From NCBI GenBank assembly GCA_016710625.1, contig JADJVK010000012.1, positions 62,001 to 126,000 of the forward strand: 64,000 bases of DNA. The letters are read 5' to 3'. Source of the stretch: Saprospiraceae bacterium. Its GTDB lineage: Bacteria > Bacteroidota > Bacteroidia > Chitinophagales > Saprospiraceae. Position 1 is the first letter of the stretch. The number at the start of each line of letters is the position of its first letter. A program made the translations under genes and the position numbers. Under the pieces are notes generated by a model. That model saw only the letters and a program-made list of their open reading frames with translations, did no database searches and was not told where the DNA came from. This document shows, in pieces, positions 45,361-55,467 of the stretch.

Positions 45361-46665
45361 CTATTTAACAAACTTTAGTACTAAATTTGGTTTGATTGAG
45401 TGTTGATAATTACAATTATTGAATATTGCTAATCCGAATGGTTGATCCAATAGACTTGCAAAATTTACATCTTGTTTCCATATACTGTTGGTATTTAATT
45501 TACGTTTAAATTCAATAACCCAACCAGAACCTGTGTGTACTCCTTTAGCAGTAATATCAGCTCTTCCTAAAGTTAAAGGAACTTCGATAAAGCTTGGGAA
45601 ACATTTTGCACCAACACCTACTAGTCCAGCAACTTGTTGGTATTCAGGTTTACCATTTGGATCTATCGTTCCACCATCATAAGTTAAAACACCTGTGCTA
45701 CTAATAGCAGTAACCTTTCTAGCCAATCCACCTGGTAATGTATCTTTCACATCAATATATGCAACATTAATTCCATCAGGAATAATCCAAGCTGGAACGT
45801 TAACATTTGATCCAGTACCATCTAGTTTCAAACTTACTCTATTATTTATTGGACCATTACTAGTGTTCGTATTATTGTTTTTATACGTTGTTGAAAAAGG
45901 CGTTGGAGGTGTCAAATCATCAAAATGACGACCGTTACCAGCTCCACCAACAGTATCTGTAACTGCAGGACCACCAGCCCAATCTTGATATTGGTCATCC
46001 ATTTGACCATAAGGTAAATCTTTGTTTAAGTGTAACCACCACATATCAATTTTCTCATTGGCACCATTTGTATAGTGATTACCACTTTTGTTAGGCACCA
46101 TCATACCAGCATAGTTTCTATAAGAATTGAATAAGTGACAACTTGCATAACAGGTTTGAGATGCAAATTTTGGAGTAGAAAAATCAATATTCCATAACAT
46201 TGCAAATTGGTCTTGACCAATTCCTTCTCTTATTTGTACTCCGTTTACATCGAACTGTCTAGCATTTGGCTCTTGTGCCCACAATTTAGTAGTTGGATTG
46301 AAATACCAAGGCTGCACTGTAGTTCCTTTTGAAGGGTCATTCCATTCAGCTAAGAAATAAATATTTTCATTGTCGTACATTGAACGAATGGTATATTTAT
46401 ACTTATCGCCAACATAACCAGCAAACATACCATTTCCAGGATTTGGAACTTCAGTCTCACCAGTTAGTTTCTGAACGCCACTCCATGCATCATCGATTGT
46501 TCCATCAATAGTGGGTGCTGTAGTTGTAAATTTGGAGAATAATTCACTTCCAGTTGCAGTTGCAGTATCTAATACTTGATCATCATGTGTGCAACTTACA
46601 AAATAAATGACAAAGGTTAAAAAAGCTGTAAATACCCAAAAGTATTTTGTTTTGATAATTTTCAT
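45361..46665 (-). CDS. EB_dh-type (ethylbenzene-dehydrogenase-like) haem-binding lipoprotein
   Basis: 434 residues. Lipoprotein signal (VIYFVSC), then an EB_dh/cytochrome c-552 DMSO-reductase-like haem-binding beta-sandwich: PTIDGTIDDAWSGVQKL at the start, DNENIYFLAEWNDPSKG, FAMLWNID, and a C-terminal FGLAIFNN ... HSIKPNLVLKF. A possible covalent haem site is C172-YAS-C176-H177, CX3CH rather than CXXCH. The family usually supplies a haem b subunit to Mo enzymes. It heads the transcript and sits behind a palindrome/-7 promoter. Confidence 0.85.
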   Translation of the reverse strand: MKIIKTKYFWVFTAFLTFVIYFVSCTHDDQVLDTATATGSELFSKFTTTAPTIDGTIDDAWSGVQKLTGETEVPNPGNGMFAGYVGDKYKYTIRSMYDNENIYFLAEWNDPSKGTTVQPWYFNPTTKLWAQEPNARQFDVNGVQIREGIGQDQFAMLWNIDFSTPKFASQTCYASCHLFNSYRNYAGMMVPNKSGNHYTNGANEKIDMWWLHLNKDLPYGQMDDQYQDWAGGPAVTDTVGGAGNGRHFDDLTPPTPFSTTYKNNNTNTSNGPINNRVSLKLDGTGSNVNVPAWIIPDGINVAYIDVKDTLPGGLARKVTAISSTGVLTYDGGTIDPNGKPEYQQVAGLVGVGAKCFPSFIEVPLTLGRADITAKGVHTGSGWVIEFKRKLNTNSIWKQDVNFASLLDQPFGLAIFNNCNYQHSIKPNLVLKFVK

Positions 46666-46740
46666 AATTCAATTTTTAAATTAATTAACTCTTATAAACT
46701 AATCTTAAAAAGTAGCTACTAAATCGTAATTTATAAGTTC

Positions 46741-46775
46741 AAATTTAAGCATAAATAAAGATATTAATATCTTTT
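46741..46775 (-). promoter_or_regulatory. Operator palindrome and -7 box of the EB_dh/cytochrome operon
   Basis: On the - strand, the perfect 18-bp palindrome AAAGATATTAATATCTTT (46758-46775) is followed after 9 nt by TAAATTTG (46741-46748), which fits the Bacteroidota -7 consensus TAnnTTTG. The start codon lies ~76 bp downstream. The palindrome covers the -33 region and so could be a repressor or activator site. A close copy lies before the thioredoxin-like gene. Confidence 0.65.
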
Positions 46776-47173
46776 TATCTGTAAATTTTTAATTTTTCAG
46801 CCATTTTTTTTAATTTTTTTTTAATAATTAATTTTAATAATCAGCATTAAATTTTATGAATAATTCGTCATTCTAAGTGCCTATTATTTGATATTTTACA
46901 TTAATACATCTTTATAATATTTTATTTTGATAATTAAATTTTTTACAAAACAATATTTATACATAAAAATTATTAAATGTTGTAACATATATTGATCAAA
47001 AAAATTTAAAATATTTATCAAATATTTATTTATTTTGATTTTAAGCTACTTAGAATCAATATAAATAGGGAGGGTATATAAAGCTAGAAATAAATTAACT
47101 TAGCTAAAATATAGTAGCTATTTCGATGATTTTAAAATTGACGCAATCCTTCATTAATCAAATTAAGTAAATA
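46776..47173. other. AT-rich intergenic region, no gene
   Basis: About 400 bp between the EB_dh promoter and the DinB-like gene (both - strand). No frame of useful length. Short dyads are seen but none stands out. No RNA gene recognised. Confidence 0.65.
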
Positions 47174-47668
47174 TCAATTTAGAAACTTATTTTTGGAACG
47201 AGATATCCAGGTAGGTTCGTAATTTATTGTTTGGCGTAGATATAAATTTAATTGTGCCGTATGATGTTGGACATGCCTCATATTATTCAGAATTTGTTCG
47301 AAAAAGGAATAATCTCTATAGTGATTTACAAATCTTAATTTTGCTTTTTCCTCCGTAAAATTCAATAAATATTCATGGCATTTTTTTCTGCTAAATTTCA
47401 GATAATCTAATAGCTCCTTTTTGTTATAGACCCTTGCAGGCAGTAAGCCATCTGGACTCAGTTCATCCAAATTAAATGGGCTAGGTGGGCTAAAATGTAC
47501 TGGGTCTTCTGATAGGTAGTAGTCTAAAAAAAATAAGGTATGATAGGCAATATGCCAGAATTTGAAATCTGTATTCCACAACTCCTCAGGGCAATCGATA
47601 ATTGATTGCTCTAACATATCAATAGCTGCCCCAAATTGGTCCCAAATTACTTCATTTTCTAGCGTCAT
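47174..47668 (-). CDS. DinB-like four-helix-bundle protein
   Basis: 164 residues with the DinB-type histidine set: FWHIAYHTLFFLDYYL in the second helix and MRHVQHHTAQLNLYLR near the C-terminus. No signal. It is a distinct homologue of the protein at 33411-33887. Its start is 7 bp after the deaminase stop, so the two are likely one operon; the enzymatic role is unknown. Confidence 0.85.
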   Translation of the reverse strand: MTLENEVIWDQFGAAIDMLEQSIIDCPEELWNTDFKFWHIAYHTLFFLDYYLSEDPVHFSPPSPFNLDELSPDGLLPARVYNKKELLDYLKFSRKKCHEYLLNFTEEKAKLRFVNHYRDYSFFEQILNNMRHVQHHTAQLNLYLRQTINYEPTWISRSKNKFLN

Positions 47669-47675
47669 CTAATTC

Positions 47676-48695
47676 TCAAAATTGGTTGTAATATTCCTTA
47701 ATTTGACTTTGCCAGAATTTTTTCTCCTCTTCCGTAAGAAAACTTGCTTCAAATCCATTTTTGGCTAGTTTACAAATATCTGATTTGGAAAGATAGAGGG
47801 CATCAATAACTGCAATAAAATTGTCGTTCATATAACCGCCGAAATAAGCTGGGTCATCTGAATTTATGGTGACGAGCAACCCCAGATCCATCATTTTCTT
47901 CAATGGATGCTCATGCATATCTTTCACCACTTTTAATTTCAAATTGGATAAAGGGCAAACAGTTAGTCCCATTTTTCTATTCGCCAATTCTTGCACCAGC
48001 AATGAATCTTCCAAACATCGATTACCATGATCCAATCGATCAATTTTCAACAAATCGAGTGCTTCCCAAATATATTCTGGCGGACCTTCTTCTCCACCAT
48101 GTGCAAACAATTTGTAACCTTCCTTTGCAGATGCTTCAAAAACATGTTTGAATTTTGAGGGTGGATTGCCCATTTCAGATGAATCTAAGCCAACACCAAA
48201 AATCCATTCTTTGTAGGGCAAGGAGCTTTTTAGCGTCTCAAAAGCACTTGCCTCATCCAAATGACGCAAATAACTCATTATTAACTTGTAGGAAATATTT
48301 AACTTTGATTTTCCAGCTTCTAAAGCTGCATGAATTCCTTTAATTACAGTTTCGAAAGCAACGCCTCTTTCTGTATGGGTCTGTGGGTCAAAGAATATTT
48401 CCACATGAACTACATTTTCAGCATGCACTTTTTGAAGATAAGCCCAGGTCAAATCATAAAAATCTTGTTCGTGAATCAAAACACTTGCTCCAGCATAATA
48501 AATGTCGAGAAAGTCTTGTAAATTACTAAATTGATAAGCATTTCGAATAGCTTCCACCGAATCATAAGGCAATGCGATTTGGTTTCTTTGTGCAATTTCG
48601 AACATCAATTCTGGCTCGAATGTACCTTCAATATGCAAATGTAATTCTGCTTTAGGCAACCCATTAACAAACTTTACAATATTCAATTCATTCAT
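47676..48695 (-). CDS. Adenosine/adenine deaminase
   Basis: 339 residues, amidohydrolase TIM barrel: metal motif ELHLHIEG, HGGEEGPPEYI, DHGNRC and catalytic NSDDPAYFGGY. The EEGPPEYIWEALDLL segment and YFGGYMNDN are more typical of the bacterial adenine deaminase (EC 3.5.4.2) subgroup than of adenosine deaminase, so adenine to hypoxanthine conversion is the better guess. Purine salvage, cytosolic. Intact. Confidence 0.9.
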   Translation of the reverse strand: MNELNIVKFVNGLPKAELHLHIEGTFEPELMFEIAQRNQIALPYDSVEAIRNAYQFSNLQDFLDIYYAGASVLIHEQDFYDLTWAYLQKVHAENVVHVEIFFDPQTHTERGVAFETVIKGIHAALEAGKSKLNISYKLIMSYLRHLDEASAFETLKSSLPYKEWIFGVGLDSSEMGNPPSKFKHVFEASAKEGYKLFAHGGEEGPPEYIWEALDLLKIDRLDHGNRCLEDSLLVQELANRKMGLTVCPLSNLKLKVVKDMHEHPLKKMMDLGLLVTINSDDPAYFGGYMNDNFIAVIDALYLSKSDICKLAKNGFEASFLTEEEKKFWQSQIKEYYNQF

Positions 48696-48705
48696 ACAAA
48701 ATTAT

Positions 48706-49116
48706 TTATTTCATTTTTGAATAATCCATATAAAGGACATTCCAGCGATGATCATCCAAGTCAAGAAATCCAAAACCATACAACCAACCTTGAGATAATT
48801 GTGGTTTTGAATACAATTTACCACCAGCACTTTCTACTTTTAGTGCCAATTCATCCACTTCAGCTATGGATTCTGCATCGAAAGAAATGAGTATTTCGTT
48901 GGATTGTTTGGAATCAGTAATTTCAGATTGAATAAAGCTTTGAAAAGTCTTTTTGGGAAACAACATAATATTTATATTATTTTCACCAACAAAAACGGAA
49001 ACCATATCTTCACTATTTTCAAATCTCGGGTTTATTTTGAAACCTATTGCTCTGAAAAATTCTCTAGATTTAGCTAAATCATTTACTGGGAGATTAAACC
49101 AAACTTCTTTTACCAT
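48706..49116 (-). CDS. VOC (glyoxalase/bleomycin resistance) superfamily protein
   Basis: 136 residues; two beta-alpha-beta-beta-beta modules with FNLPVNDLAKSREFFRAIGF at the start and YGFGFLDLDDHRWNVLYMD at the end. Few of the usual metal ligands are evident (the first-module His is replaced), so it may not be enzymatic. It lies 10 bp upstream of the deaminase on the same strand and is probably cotranscribed. Confidence 0.85.
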   Translation of the reverse strand: MVKEVWFNLPVNDLAKSREFFRAIGFKINPRFENSEDMVSVFVGENNINIMLFPKKTFQSFIQSEITDSKQSNEILISFDAESIAEVDELALKVESAGGKLYSKPQLSQGWLYGFGFLDLDDHRWNVLYMDYSKMK

Positions 49117-49129
49117 AAATTATTGATAT

Positions 49130-49590
49130 TTAATCTATTCTATATTTCAATTGCATTCCATGGAGAAAATTTCTCAGTATTTGGTCTTTACAAGGTCGAT
49201 ATTGTGGTTGGGAAGGGTTTCTGAAAAAAGCACTAATTTCATGTGCACTCACATTCAATTCAGCCAATTTCAAAATCTGAATGAGGTCTTCGTCTTTCAA
49301 ATTTAATGCTATTTTCAATTTCCTTAAAATCAGATTGTTGGTCAAAGTTTTTTCAGGCTTCGGTTGCTCTCCTTCTTTTTTACCTCTTTTTTTCACAATC
49401 AATCCATTCAGAAAAGTGGCTAATTTGATATCATGTAAACTTTGAAAATCTTCCTCTTCCTCTTTTTCAACCAATTCAAAATTTGCTCCTTCGTTACTGT
49501 CAGATCTGCCAATTTGAAAACCTCCATCATTTCTGCATCCGAAAAGTCAAAAGTGTATCGAATTCTACGAAGTATATCGTTATTCAACAT
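49130..49590 (-). pseudogene. DUF1456 (YehS-like) family protein, frameshifted once
   Basis: The natural start is the ATG at 49590 (MLNNDILRRIRYTFDFSD). Two DUF1456 repeats are visible: residues 1-40 and NNLILRKLKIALNLKDEDLIQILKLAELNVS. The central part is out of frame; adding one T to the T5 at 49463-49467 restores LKKEEEEDFQ and one 153-residue protein. The family is widespread with unknown function (a DNA-binding HTH-like fold is possible). Single-homopolymer lesion; error not excluded. Confidence 0.8.
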
Positions 49591-49761
49591 GTAAAAAAAA
49601 TTTATTTTAATATTATTGCTCAAAATACAAAGTTGTTTTCATTAATTAAATCTTTCCTGAAAAGATGTTGGATGATTTTTATATTATTTCAAAAATAACT
49701 TAATAAAAAAATTCACGTCTAATAGATTGCACCACTCCCAATTGGTTATATTGGCGTCTGA

Positions 49762-51594
49762 ATGAGGAATTATTTTGTTTTAATTTTCTGTATTATTCAA
49801 ATATTCATTTGTGAAAAGAAAGCATATTCACAAAAAGATACTGCTGTGAATGAAGGCAATCACTTTTTGAAGACGATAAAAAAAGAGTTGATAGGGAAAA
49901 TTAGCGAAAGTATCAGTATTGCAAATGTACCAGCAGATACCGTGATTAAAAATGATGTTTCCTTTCAACGATATGAAGGTTTGATTATACGAAACATTTT
50001 CATCCAAGAAGTTAATTTTGGAAGTTCCATTTATAATACTACCCAAGTTAATAAAAACTTCTTAACTAGAATTGCAGACAAATTGCACTCAAAAACTAAG
50101 GAAAATATTATTCGAAAAAATCTATATTTTAAAGAAGGTGATGCTGTCTTCCCCTATTTGATTTCGGATAATGAACGATTTTTAAGAGAGCTCCCTACCT
50201 TCAGGATGTGAGAATCAAGCTTTTGCCAGATACTACTTATAAATATGTTGATATTTTTATTATTGTGAAAGATGTACTTTCACTTAGGAGTAAATTTTTC
50301 GATTCAAAACGTGAAAAGTGGTGAACTGGAATTGAAAGATGAAAACCTATTTGGATATGGTGATAAGATAAGTGGGAAAGTATATTATGATAATTCGAGA
50401 AAGAGTAAAATAGGCAAAGGCATCTCCTTTACGAAGCGAAACATATTGGGAACTTTTACTGATTTGACGATGGGTTATCAAGATTATCAACCAGCTTTTA
50501 ATAGTGGAAAAAGGGAGGAAACTATCTATTCCGTTGGAGTAAATAGACCTTTGGTCAATGCTTATTCCACCTGGACTTACAACCTCACTGCAGCTTATCA
50601 TTTGAATGTTAATCAATATTTTGGAGACTCTATTTTTAAAAATGAGCAAAAATATGATTATCAAGAGTTGGATTTATGGGCTGCCTATAATCTTGGTTCA
50701 AAAAATTTCTTGAATCCTAAAAATTCCAATAGGGTAAGGAAATATATTGCTGGCAGGTTTTTCAATAGTTTTTTTTATGACCTTCCAACTAAATATTATA
50801 GTGAATACAATAAACTTTATGCTGATATTATAGGCATTTTAGGGTCTTTCACTATTTCTAGACAAGAATTTTATAAGGCGAGATTTATATATGGATTTGG
50901 CAGAAATGAGGATATTCCAGAAGGATATAATTTTTCAGTCATTGGCGGATATACGGATAAAGCTCAAAGAAATCGAAATTATGTGGGGGTAGAATATCAA
51001 AAAAACAAGTTCAATTCAAAGGGACATTACTTTAATTATGGTGCAAAATTCAGTACTTTCATCTATCAAGACAAGCTAGAAGACATCACTTTTTTTACGA
51101 ATTTAGAATACTTCAGTCGATTGATGAAAATCAACGAAACTTGGAATCACCGACTTTTCTTGAGCAGCAGTTTTACTCGATTAGGCAACCTGACTTTGCA
51201 CGACCCCTTAGTACTTAAAAGCAACTATGGCTTATTAGAATTCAACAATGGAAATATTACTGCTGAATTGAGGGCTACTTTTAATGGCGAAGTGGTTTTT
51301 TTCAATAAATGGTCCTTCTATGGCTTCAAATTCGCCCCCTTTCTTTTTGCTGGTGCTAGTTTCCTCACTCCTAGTCATCATGAACTCAACAAAACGGAAG
51401 GATATTCCAGTATTGGATTGGGCATAAGGAGCAGAAATGAAAACTTGATTTTTGGTACAATGCAACTAAAAGCTTTTTATTTCCCGAGAATCACTCAGGG
51501 AATGACAACTTTCAAATTGGATTTTGTCACCAACCTACGGTATCGTTATTCCAGCAATTTTGTGCATCGACCCGAATTTTTGGAAGTGAATTGA
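49762..51594 (+). pseudogene. BamA/TamA-type outer-membrane protein, two compensating frameshifts
   Basis: Signal peptide (IIQIFICEKKAYSQ), a POTRA-like domain (NLYFKEGDAVFPYLISDNERFLRELP) and a barrel of about 420 residues ending VTNLRYRYSSNF. As sequenced, the frame ends at 50211 and restarts at 50272. Inserting one T near 50196 gives LRELPYLQDVRIKLLPDTTYKYVDIFI, and removing an A at 50286 gives DVLSLGVNFSIQNV, so the two lesions cancel and a ~610-residue protein results. It may be the Bacteroidota 'patatin/BamA-like' surface protein; the substrate is unknown. Confidence 0.78.
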
Positions 51595-51601
51595 TTGGTT
51601 A

Positions 51602-52933
51602 TCAATCCTTTTCCACGCCATCCTTCATCATCGGACTCACTATCAAAGCAATTACAATCAGTATCATCGGATATACCAAACCAATAAATGGTGCAAAGGT
51701 AGCTCCCACCAAAAGGTGCGTCTTTAGAAATTCTGTAATAAGAGGAGTCGCTCCTCCCAAAACTCCATTACCCACATTATGGGTAAATCCCATACTTGTA
51801 TATCGGGTTCTTCCTTCGAAAAATTCCATGACATAAACGCCCATCGGACCATAGACCAATGCACTTGCCAATGTGTTAATAAACGTCAAAAATATAAAAA
51901 GCAATAAGGTCGATAATGGTAATGAATGCAAAGTGGTCGATTGATCAGGATTGCCTAACAAATGAAAAAAGTAGAAGGAAATGGGGATAGAAAAGGCACC
52001 AAGCCATAGTCCCATGTAAATGATTTTTCTTCTACCATATTGATCGCTCCACTTTGCAGTTAATTGGAAAAAAGGAGCGCCTAAAAGCAAAGCGACAGCT
52101 AAAATAATCAAGCTGGTGTGCTCCTCTATTTTCATTGCTCTTTGCAAAAAATATAAGGTGACGAATTGTGCGGTTTGCATGATGGTACTTTGTGCTGCAT
52201 TTCCGCCAAAAATGATGGCTACAATTTTTTTCCATGTTTGCCGATCGCCCAAACTGTCTTTTACTGGCGATTTCGATAGAGTATTAGAAACCCTTAGCTG
52301 CTCAAAAACAGGTGTTTCCGCCATCTTTTTTCGAATGAAATAGGAGAAAATAACCAATATACTACTCGATAAAAAAGGAATCCGCCACCCCCACTGATTG
52401 AAATCATCCACTGACATCATTGACTGCACAGCAATCACCACCGACAAACAAAGCAACAACCCAATTGGAACAGTAGCTTGGATGAAGCCTGTGTAAAAGC
52501 CTCTCTTTTCTTTAGGTGCATTTTCAGAAACATAGATGATGGCACCTGAGTATTCCCCACTGAGGGCAAAACCCTGAATCAGCCGAAACATCAATAACAA
52601 AATGGGTGCAAACCAGCCGATTTGCTGAAAAGTTGGAATGAGCCCAATCAAAAATGTGGCACCTCCCATCAACAATAACGACAGCAAAAAGGACTTTTTT
52701 CTTCCTTGCCGATCGCCCATACTACCAAAAAATAAAGAGCCCAAGGGTCTAATAAAAAAGGATGATCCCACAATTGCTAAAGTTTCCAAAAAGTAGGTGT
52801 CATTCCCACTAGGAAACAGCTGATTGCTTAGGCCTTTTGCCAAAATTATCGCTAAATATAAATCGTACCATTCCAGCAAAGTACCAGTGGCAGAAGCAAT
52901 AATCGCCAACCTCATTTTTTTGTTTTCAACCAT
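51602..52933 (-). CDS. MFS transporter, metabolite:H+ symporter (MHS) type
   Basis: 443 residues with twelve predicted membrane segments. MHS features: N-terminal ATGTLLEWYDLYLA, loop 2-3 GSMGDRQGRKKSF, RLIQGFALSGEYSG and WGWRIPFL. These transport organic acids or osmolytes (KgtP, ProP, citrate-type) with protons. Convergent with the BamA-like gene (7 bp apart). Substrate not assignable. Confidence 0.9.
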   Translation of the reverse strand: MVENKKMRLAIIASATGTLLEWYDLYLAIILAKGLSNQLFPSGNDTYFLETLAIVGSSFFIRPLGSLFFGSMGDRQGRKKSFLLSLLLMGGATFLIGLIPTFQQIGWFAPILLLMFRLIQGFALSGEYSGAIIYVSENAPKEKRGFYTGFIQATVPIGLLLCLSVVIAVQSMMSVDDFNQWGWRIPFLSSSILVIFSYFIRKKMAETPVFEQLRVSNTLSKSPVKDSLGDRQTWKKIVAIIFGGNAAQSTIMQTAQFVTLYFLQRAMKIEEHTSLIILAVALLLGAPFFQLTAKWSDQYGRRKIIYMGLWLGAFSIPISFYFFHLLGNPDQSTTLHSLPLSTLLLFIFLTFINTLASALVYGPMGVYVMEFFEGRTRYTSMGFTHNVGNGVLGGATPLITEFLKTHLLVGATFAPFIGLVYPMILIVIALIVSPMMKDGVEKD

Positions 52934-53035
52934 CTACAAATGTAAAAAATGTGTAGGAGAAAATAATGAAAAAATTGTTGATACTGAATTTTTGGGAGTT
53001 GTTACTTTTAATTGTTGATTTGTTGATTTGTTTTT

Positions 53036-53070
53036 CACGAATTTTCGGGAGTTGATCCCGATTTTTCGTG
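53036..53070. repeat. Extended inverted repeat between MFS and TonB-receptor genes
   Basis: CACGAATTTTCGGGA and TCCCGATTTTTCGTG flank the 5-nt loop GTTGA, giving a hairpin with an internal AT mismatch zone. Neither strand has a T tract, so it does not look like a standard terminator; a REP-like element or mRNA 3' structure of the TonB gene is possible. A second small hairpin (GTTCTGACT/AGTCCGAAC) lies at 53118-53137. Confidence 0.55.
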
Positions 53071-53174
53071 AGTTTAATTGATTAGAAGGCTTGTAATTTA
53101 CTTTTTTAAATCATTATGTTCTGACTAAAGTCCGAACTCCAATAAAATGGATAAATTTCAAATCATTTCTACCC

Positions 53175-55419
53175 CTAACTTTCCTTTTTCAAACGAAATC
53201 TTGCACCAATATAAAACTCTCTTCCTCTGGTGGGTCCCCATACAAAGGAGGTGTCGAAATGTTGCCCAAAGGGGTTTTGGTAACCGACGATGGGGCGTTG
53301 TTGCCTGAAGTCAAAAATGTTTTCACAACCTCCAAATACCTCGATTGAATTGAAAATATGGGTGTACTGCAAACTCAAAGTAGCATATGGCTTGGAAGTC
53401 TCAGCTTGCTGATATTCAACAGGTAAGCCACCAGAATCTGGCAGCCTTTGCTCTCCGTACCAATGCATATTGGCATCAATTTGCCATAATGGCTTTTGGG
53501 AATGCAAACTAGCGACAGCCAAAAAACGGTGTTTTGCATTGTATGGCAAAGCTTTTTTTTATTCCATTTATAGTCCTCGAAACATCCAAATAATTATAAG
53601 CAAATCTCAGATTGAGCTGCTGATTTGTGTTGGCACTCAACTCGGCTTGAAAACCATTAGAAACGGAGGGTTGGGTGAAATTAGCAATAATTGCTTTTCG
53701 GCTATCTGTATCATAATCTGGAAAAAACTGGTTCTGGAAAGCGGTGTGGTAGTAGTCCACTGACGCCACAAAATCAGTCGATTTCCATATCCATTTTTGA
53801 GTAGCATTCACCCCAAAATTGATGGATTTTTCAGGATTTAACTTTTCTGCAAAAACCAAATCTCTGTTGCTGGTCAATAAATTGATATTTTCGGAAAAGA
53901 GATTAACCGTTCGCCAACCAGTTCCAAAAGAAGCTCTTAAATCGGTATTTTCCGTTGCCATATATTTCACTAAAACTCTTGGCGTCAAATACCAACCAAA
54001 TGTGTTGTGATGATCAGCTCGAATGCCCGTAATCACTGTAAATTTTTGAGAATTATAAATATTTTCAACGAAAACTCCTGGTATTTTTTCTAACTTTTCA
54101 TAAGTGCCTCCGAAAGTTCTTTTCACAGTATCTGAGCTAAATTTGATATTTTCTTGAATATCCAAATAACGAAAAGAAATCCCAGTTTTTAAGTCATGTT
54201 GCTTTTTTGGTCCATAAAACAATTCATATTGGAGGTTGGAATATAAGTGGTTTTGATTGGCTTTGTAATTCAATACACCAAACCAAGAATTCTGAAAATG
54301 CTGTACACTACTAGCTAATAAACTAATTTTCTGATTGTCATCAAATCTATAACCAGACTTTGTAAATAACTCAGGTTGAGTGAATTGCACCACTTGTCCG
54401 TAATTTTTGGTACTCCCCTTTTCAGTATCTGGGTCGAAGGACGTTTGTCCACCAATCCTTTTTTCATCCACAAATCGAGCTCCGATAAATGTGCTAAAAC
54501 CCAGCTCATTTTCTTTCTTATAGCGCCATTTATTATAAAAAGAATAACGAGTTAACAGAGGCAAATCCAAAAAGTTATCCTGATCTCTATCAAACTTATT
54601 CCCTGGCTGAGAGCTATGAATTGCCAGATAATTGGTCCACTTTTCTTTATTAATGGCGACCCCGGCATTGAGGTGTTTTTCGCCAAATTGATTTAGGAGC
54701 ACATCTCCAGTAAATGGCTCAGCAGTGCCTCCTTCCCTCGGGAAAACTGTAATTTGACCGACCATGTTTTCATATCCTTGTAGCACACTATTCGCTCCCT
54801 TCACCACCCAAATATTTTCGACCATACTGCCGGGCAAAGTACTGATACCGTAGGTATAAGTCAGCCCTTGAATGAGTGGCAACCCATCCACCAACACCTG
54901 ATTGTAAACGCCGCTAAGCCCTAAAATTCGCAATTCTTTTGAATTGGTGAGTATATTGGTGGTTTGCGGCTGAACGGTACTTTGTGTCTCAAAACAACCT
55001 GCTAAATCGCAACAAGCTGCTTTTCGGAGCTCACTTCTGTTGATAATTTCGGTTTTGATGGGAAGGAGTTGTGAAATGAAAGCACCACTTGATCGGTCAT
55101 ATATTTTGACTTCTTGCAGGGTGACATTGGCGTTCATTTTGAAAGCCCAATAGGAGTGTAAATCATCAAATTCGAAGGTATCTCTAGCCCCAGAAAAAGA
55201 GCCAACCAACTTGAAAGGCAAATGAACAGTATCGGGTGGAAATGTGATTTCAAAAATCCCTTTTTCGTTTGCAATTGCCCCAATTTCAGTACCCAACCAC
55301 CTGACACTAGAAAAGGGTAACAATTGGTCGTTCAAATCGGTTACTTCGCCTTTGAAAATAGGCTGAGCAAATAAGCTTGAAATTAATGCAAAAAATAGGG
55401 CGGTGAAAATACTTTTCAT
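53175..55419 (-). pseudogene. TonB-dependent receptor with carboxypeptidase-like N-domain, frameshifted near 3' end
   Basis: Start at the ATG at 55419 (signal FFALISSLFAQ). Then a carboxypeptidase-regulatory-like beta-domain (FKGEVTDLNDQLLPFSSVRWLG), plug (ELRILGLSGVYNQVLVDGLPL, VKGANSVLQGYENMVGQITV) and the barrel. The A8 run on the coding strand (T8 at 53553-53560) shifts the frame after GIKK; A7 restores ALPYNAKHRFLAVASLHSQ and the C-terminal strand FYIGARFRLKKES, about 750 residues in all. The C-terminal ~120 residues are essential for a barrel, so as sequenced it should be inactive. Ligand unknown. An eight-base homopolymer is also a prime site for sequencing error. Confidence 0.82.
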
Positions 55420-55467
55420 ATATAAAATATTACCCATCAAAGATACAAGAAGTAGGAGAAGATTGGG

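Noticed and set aside
49828..50046. Opposite-strand and overlapping reading frames within real genes (for example here inside the BamA-like gene)
   Set aside because: They lack start-site support, family similarity and codon signal and are shadows of the true genes.
53553..53560. T8 tract in the TonB receptor as a phase-variation switch
   Set aside because: Single occurrence and many shorter tracts in this window show similar indels, so simple error or mutation is more likely; kept only as part of the indel finding.
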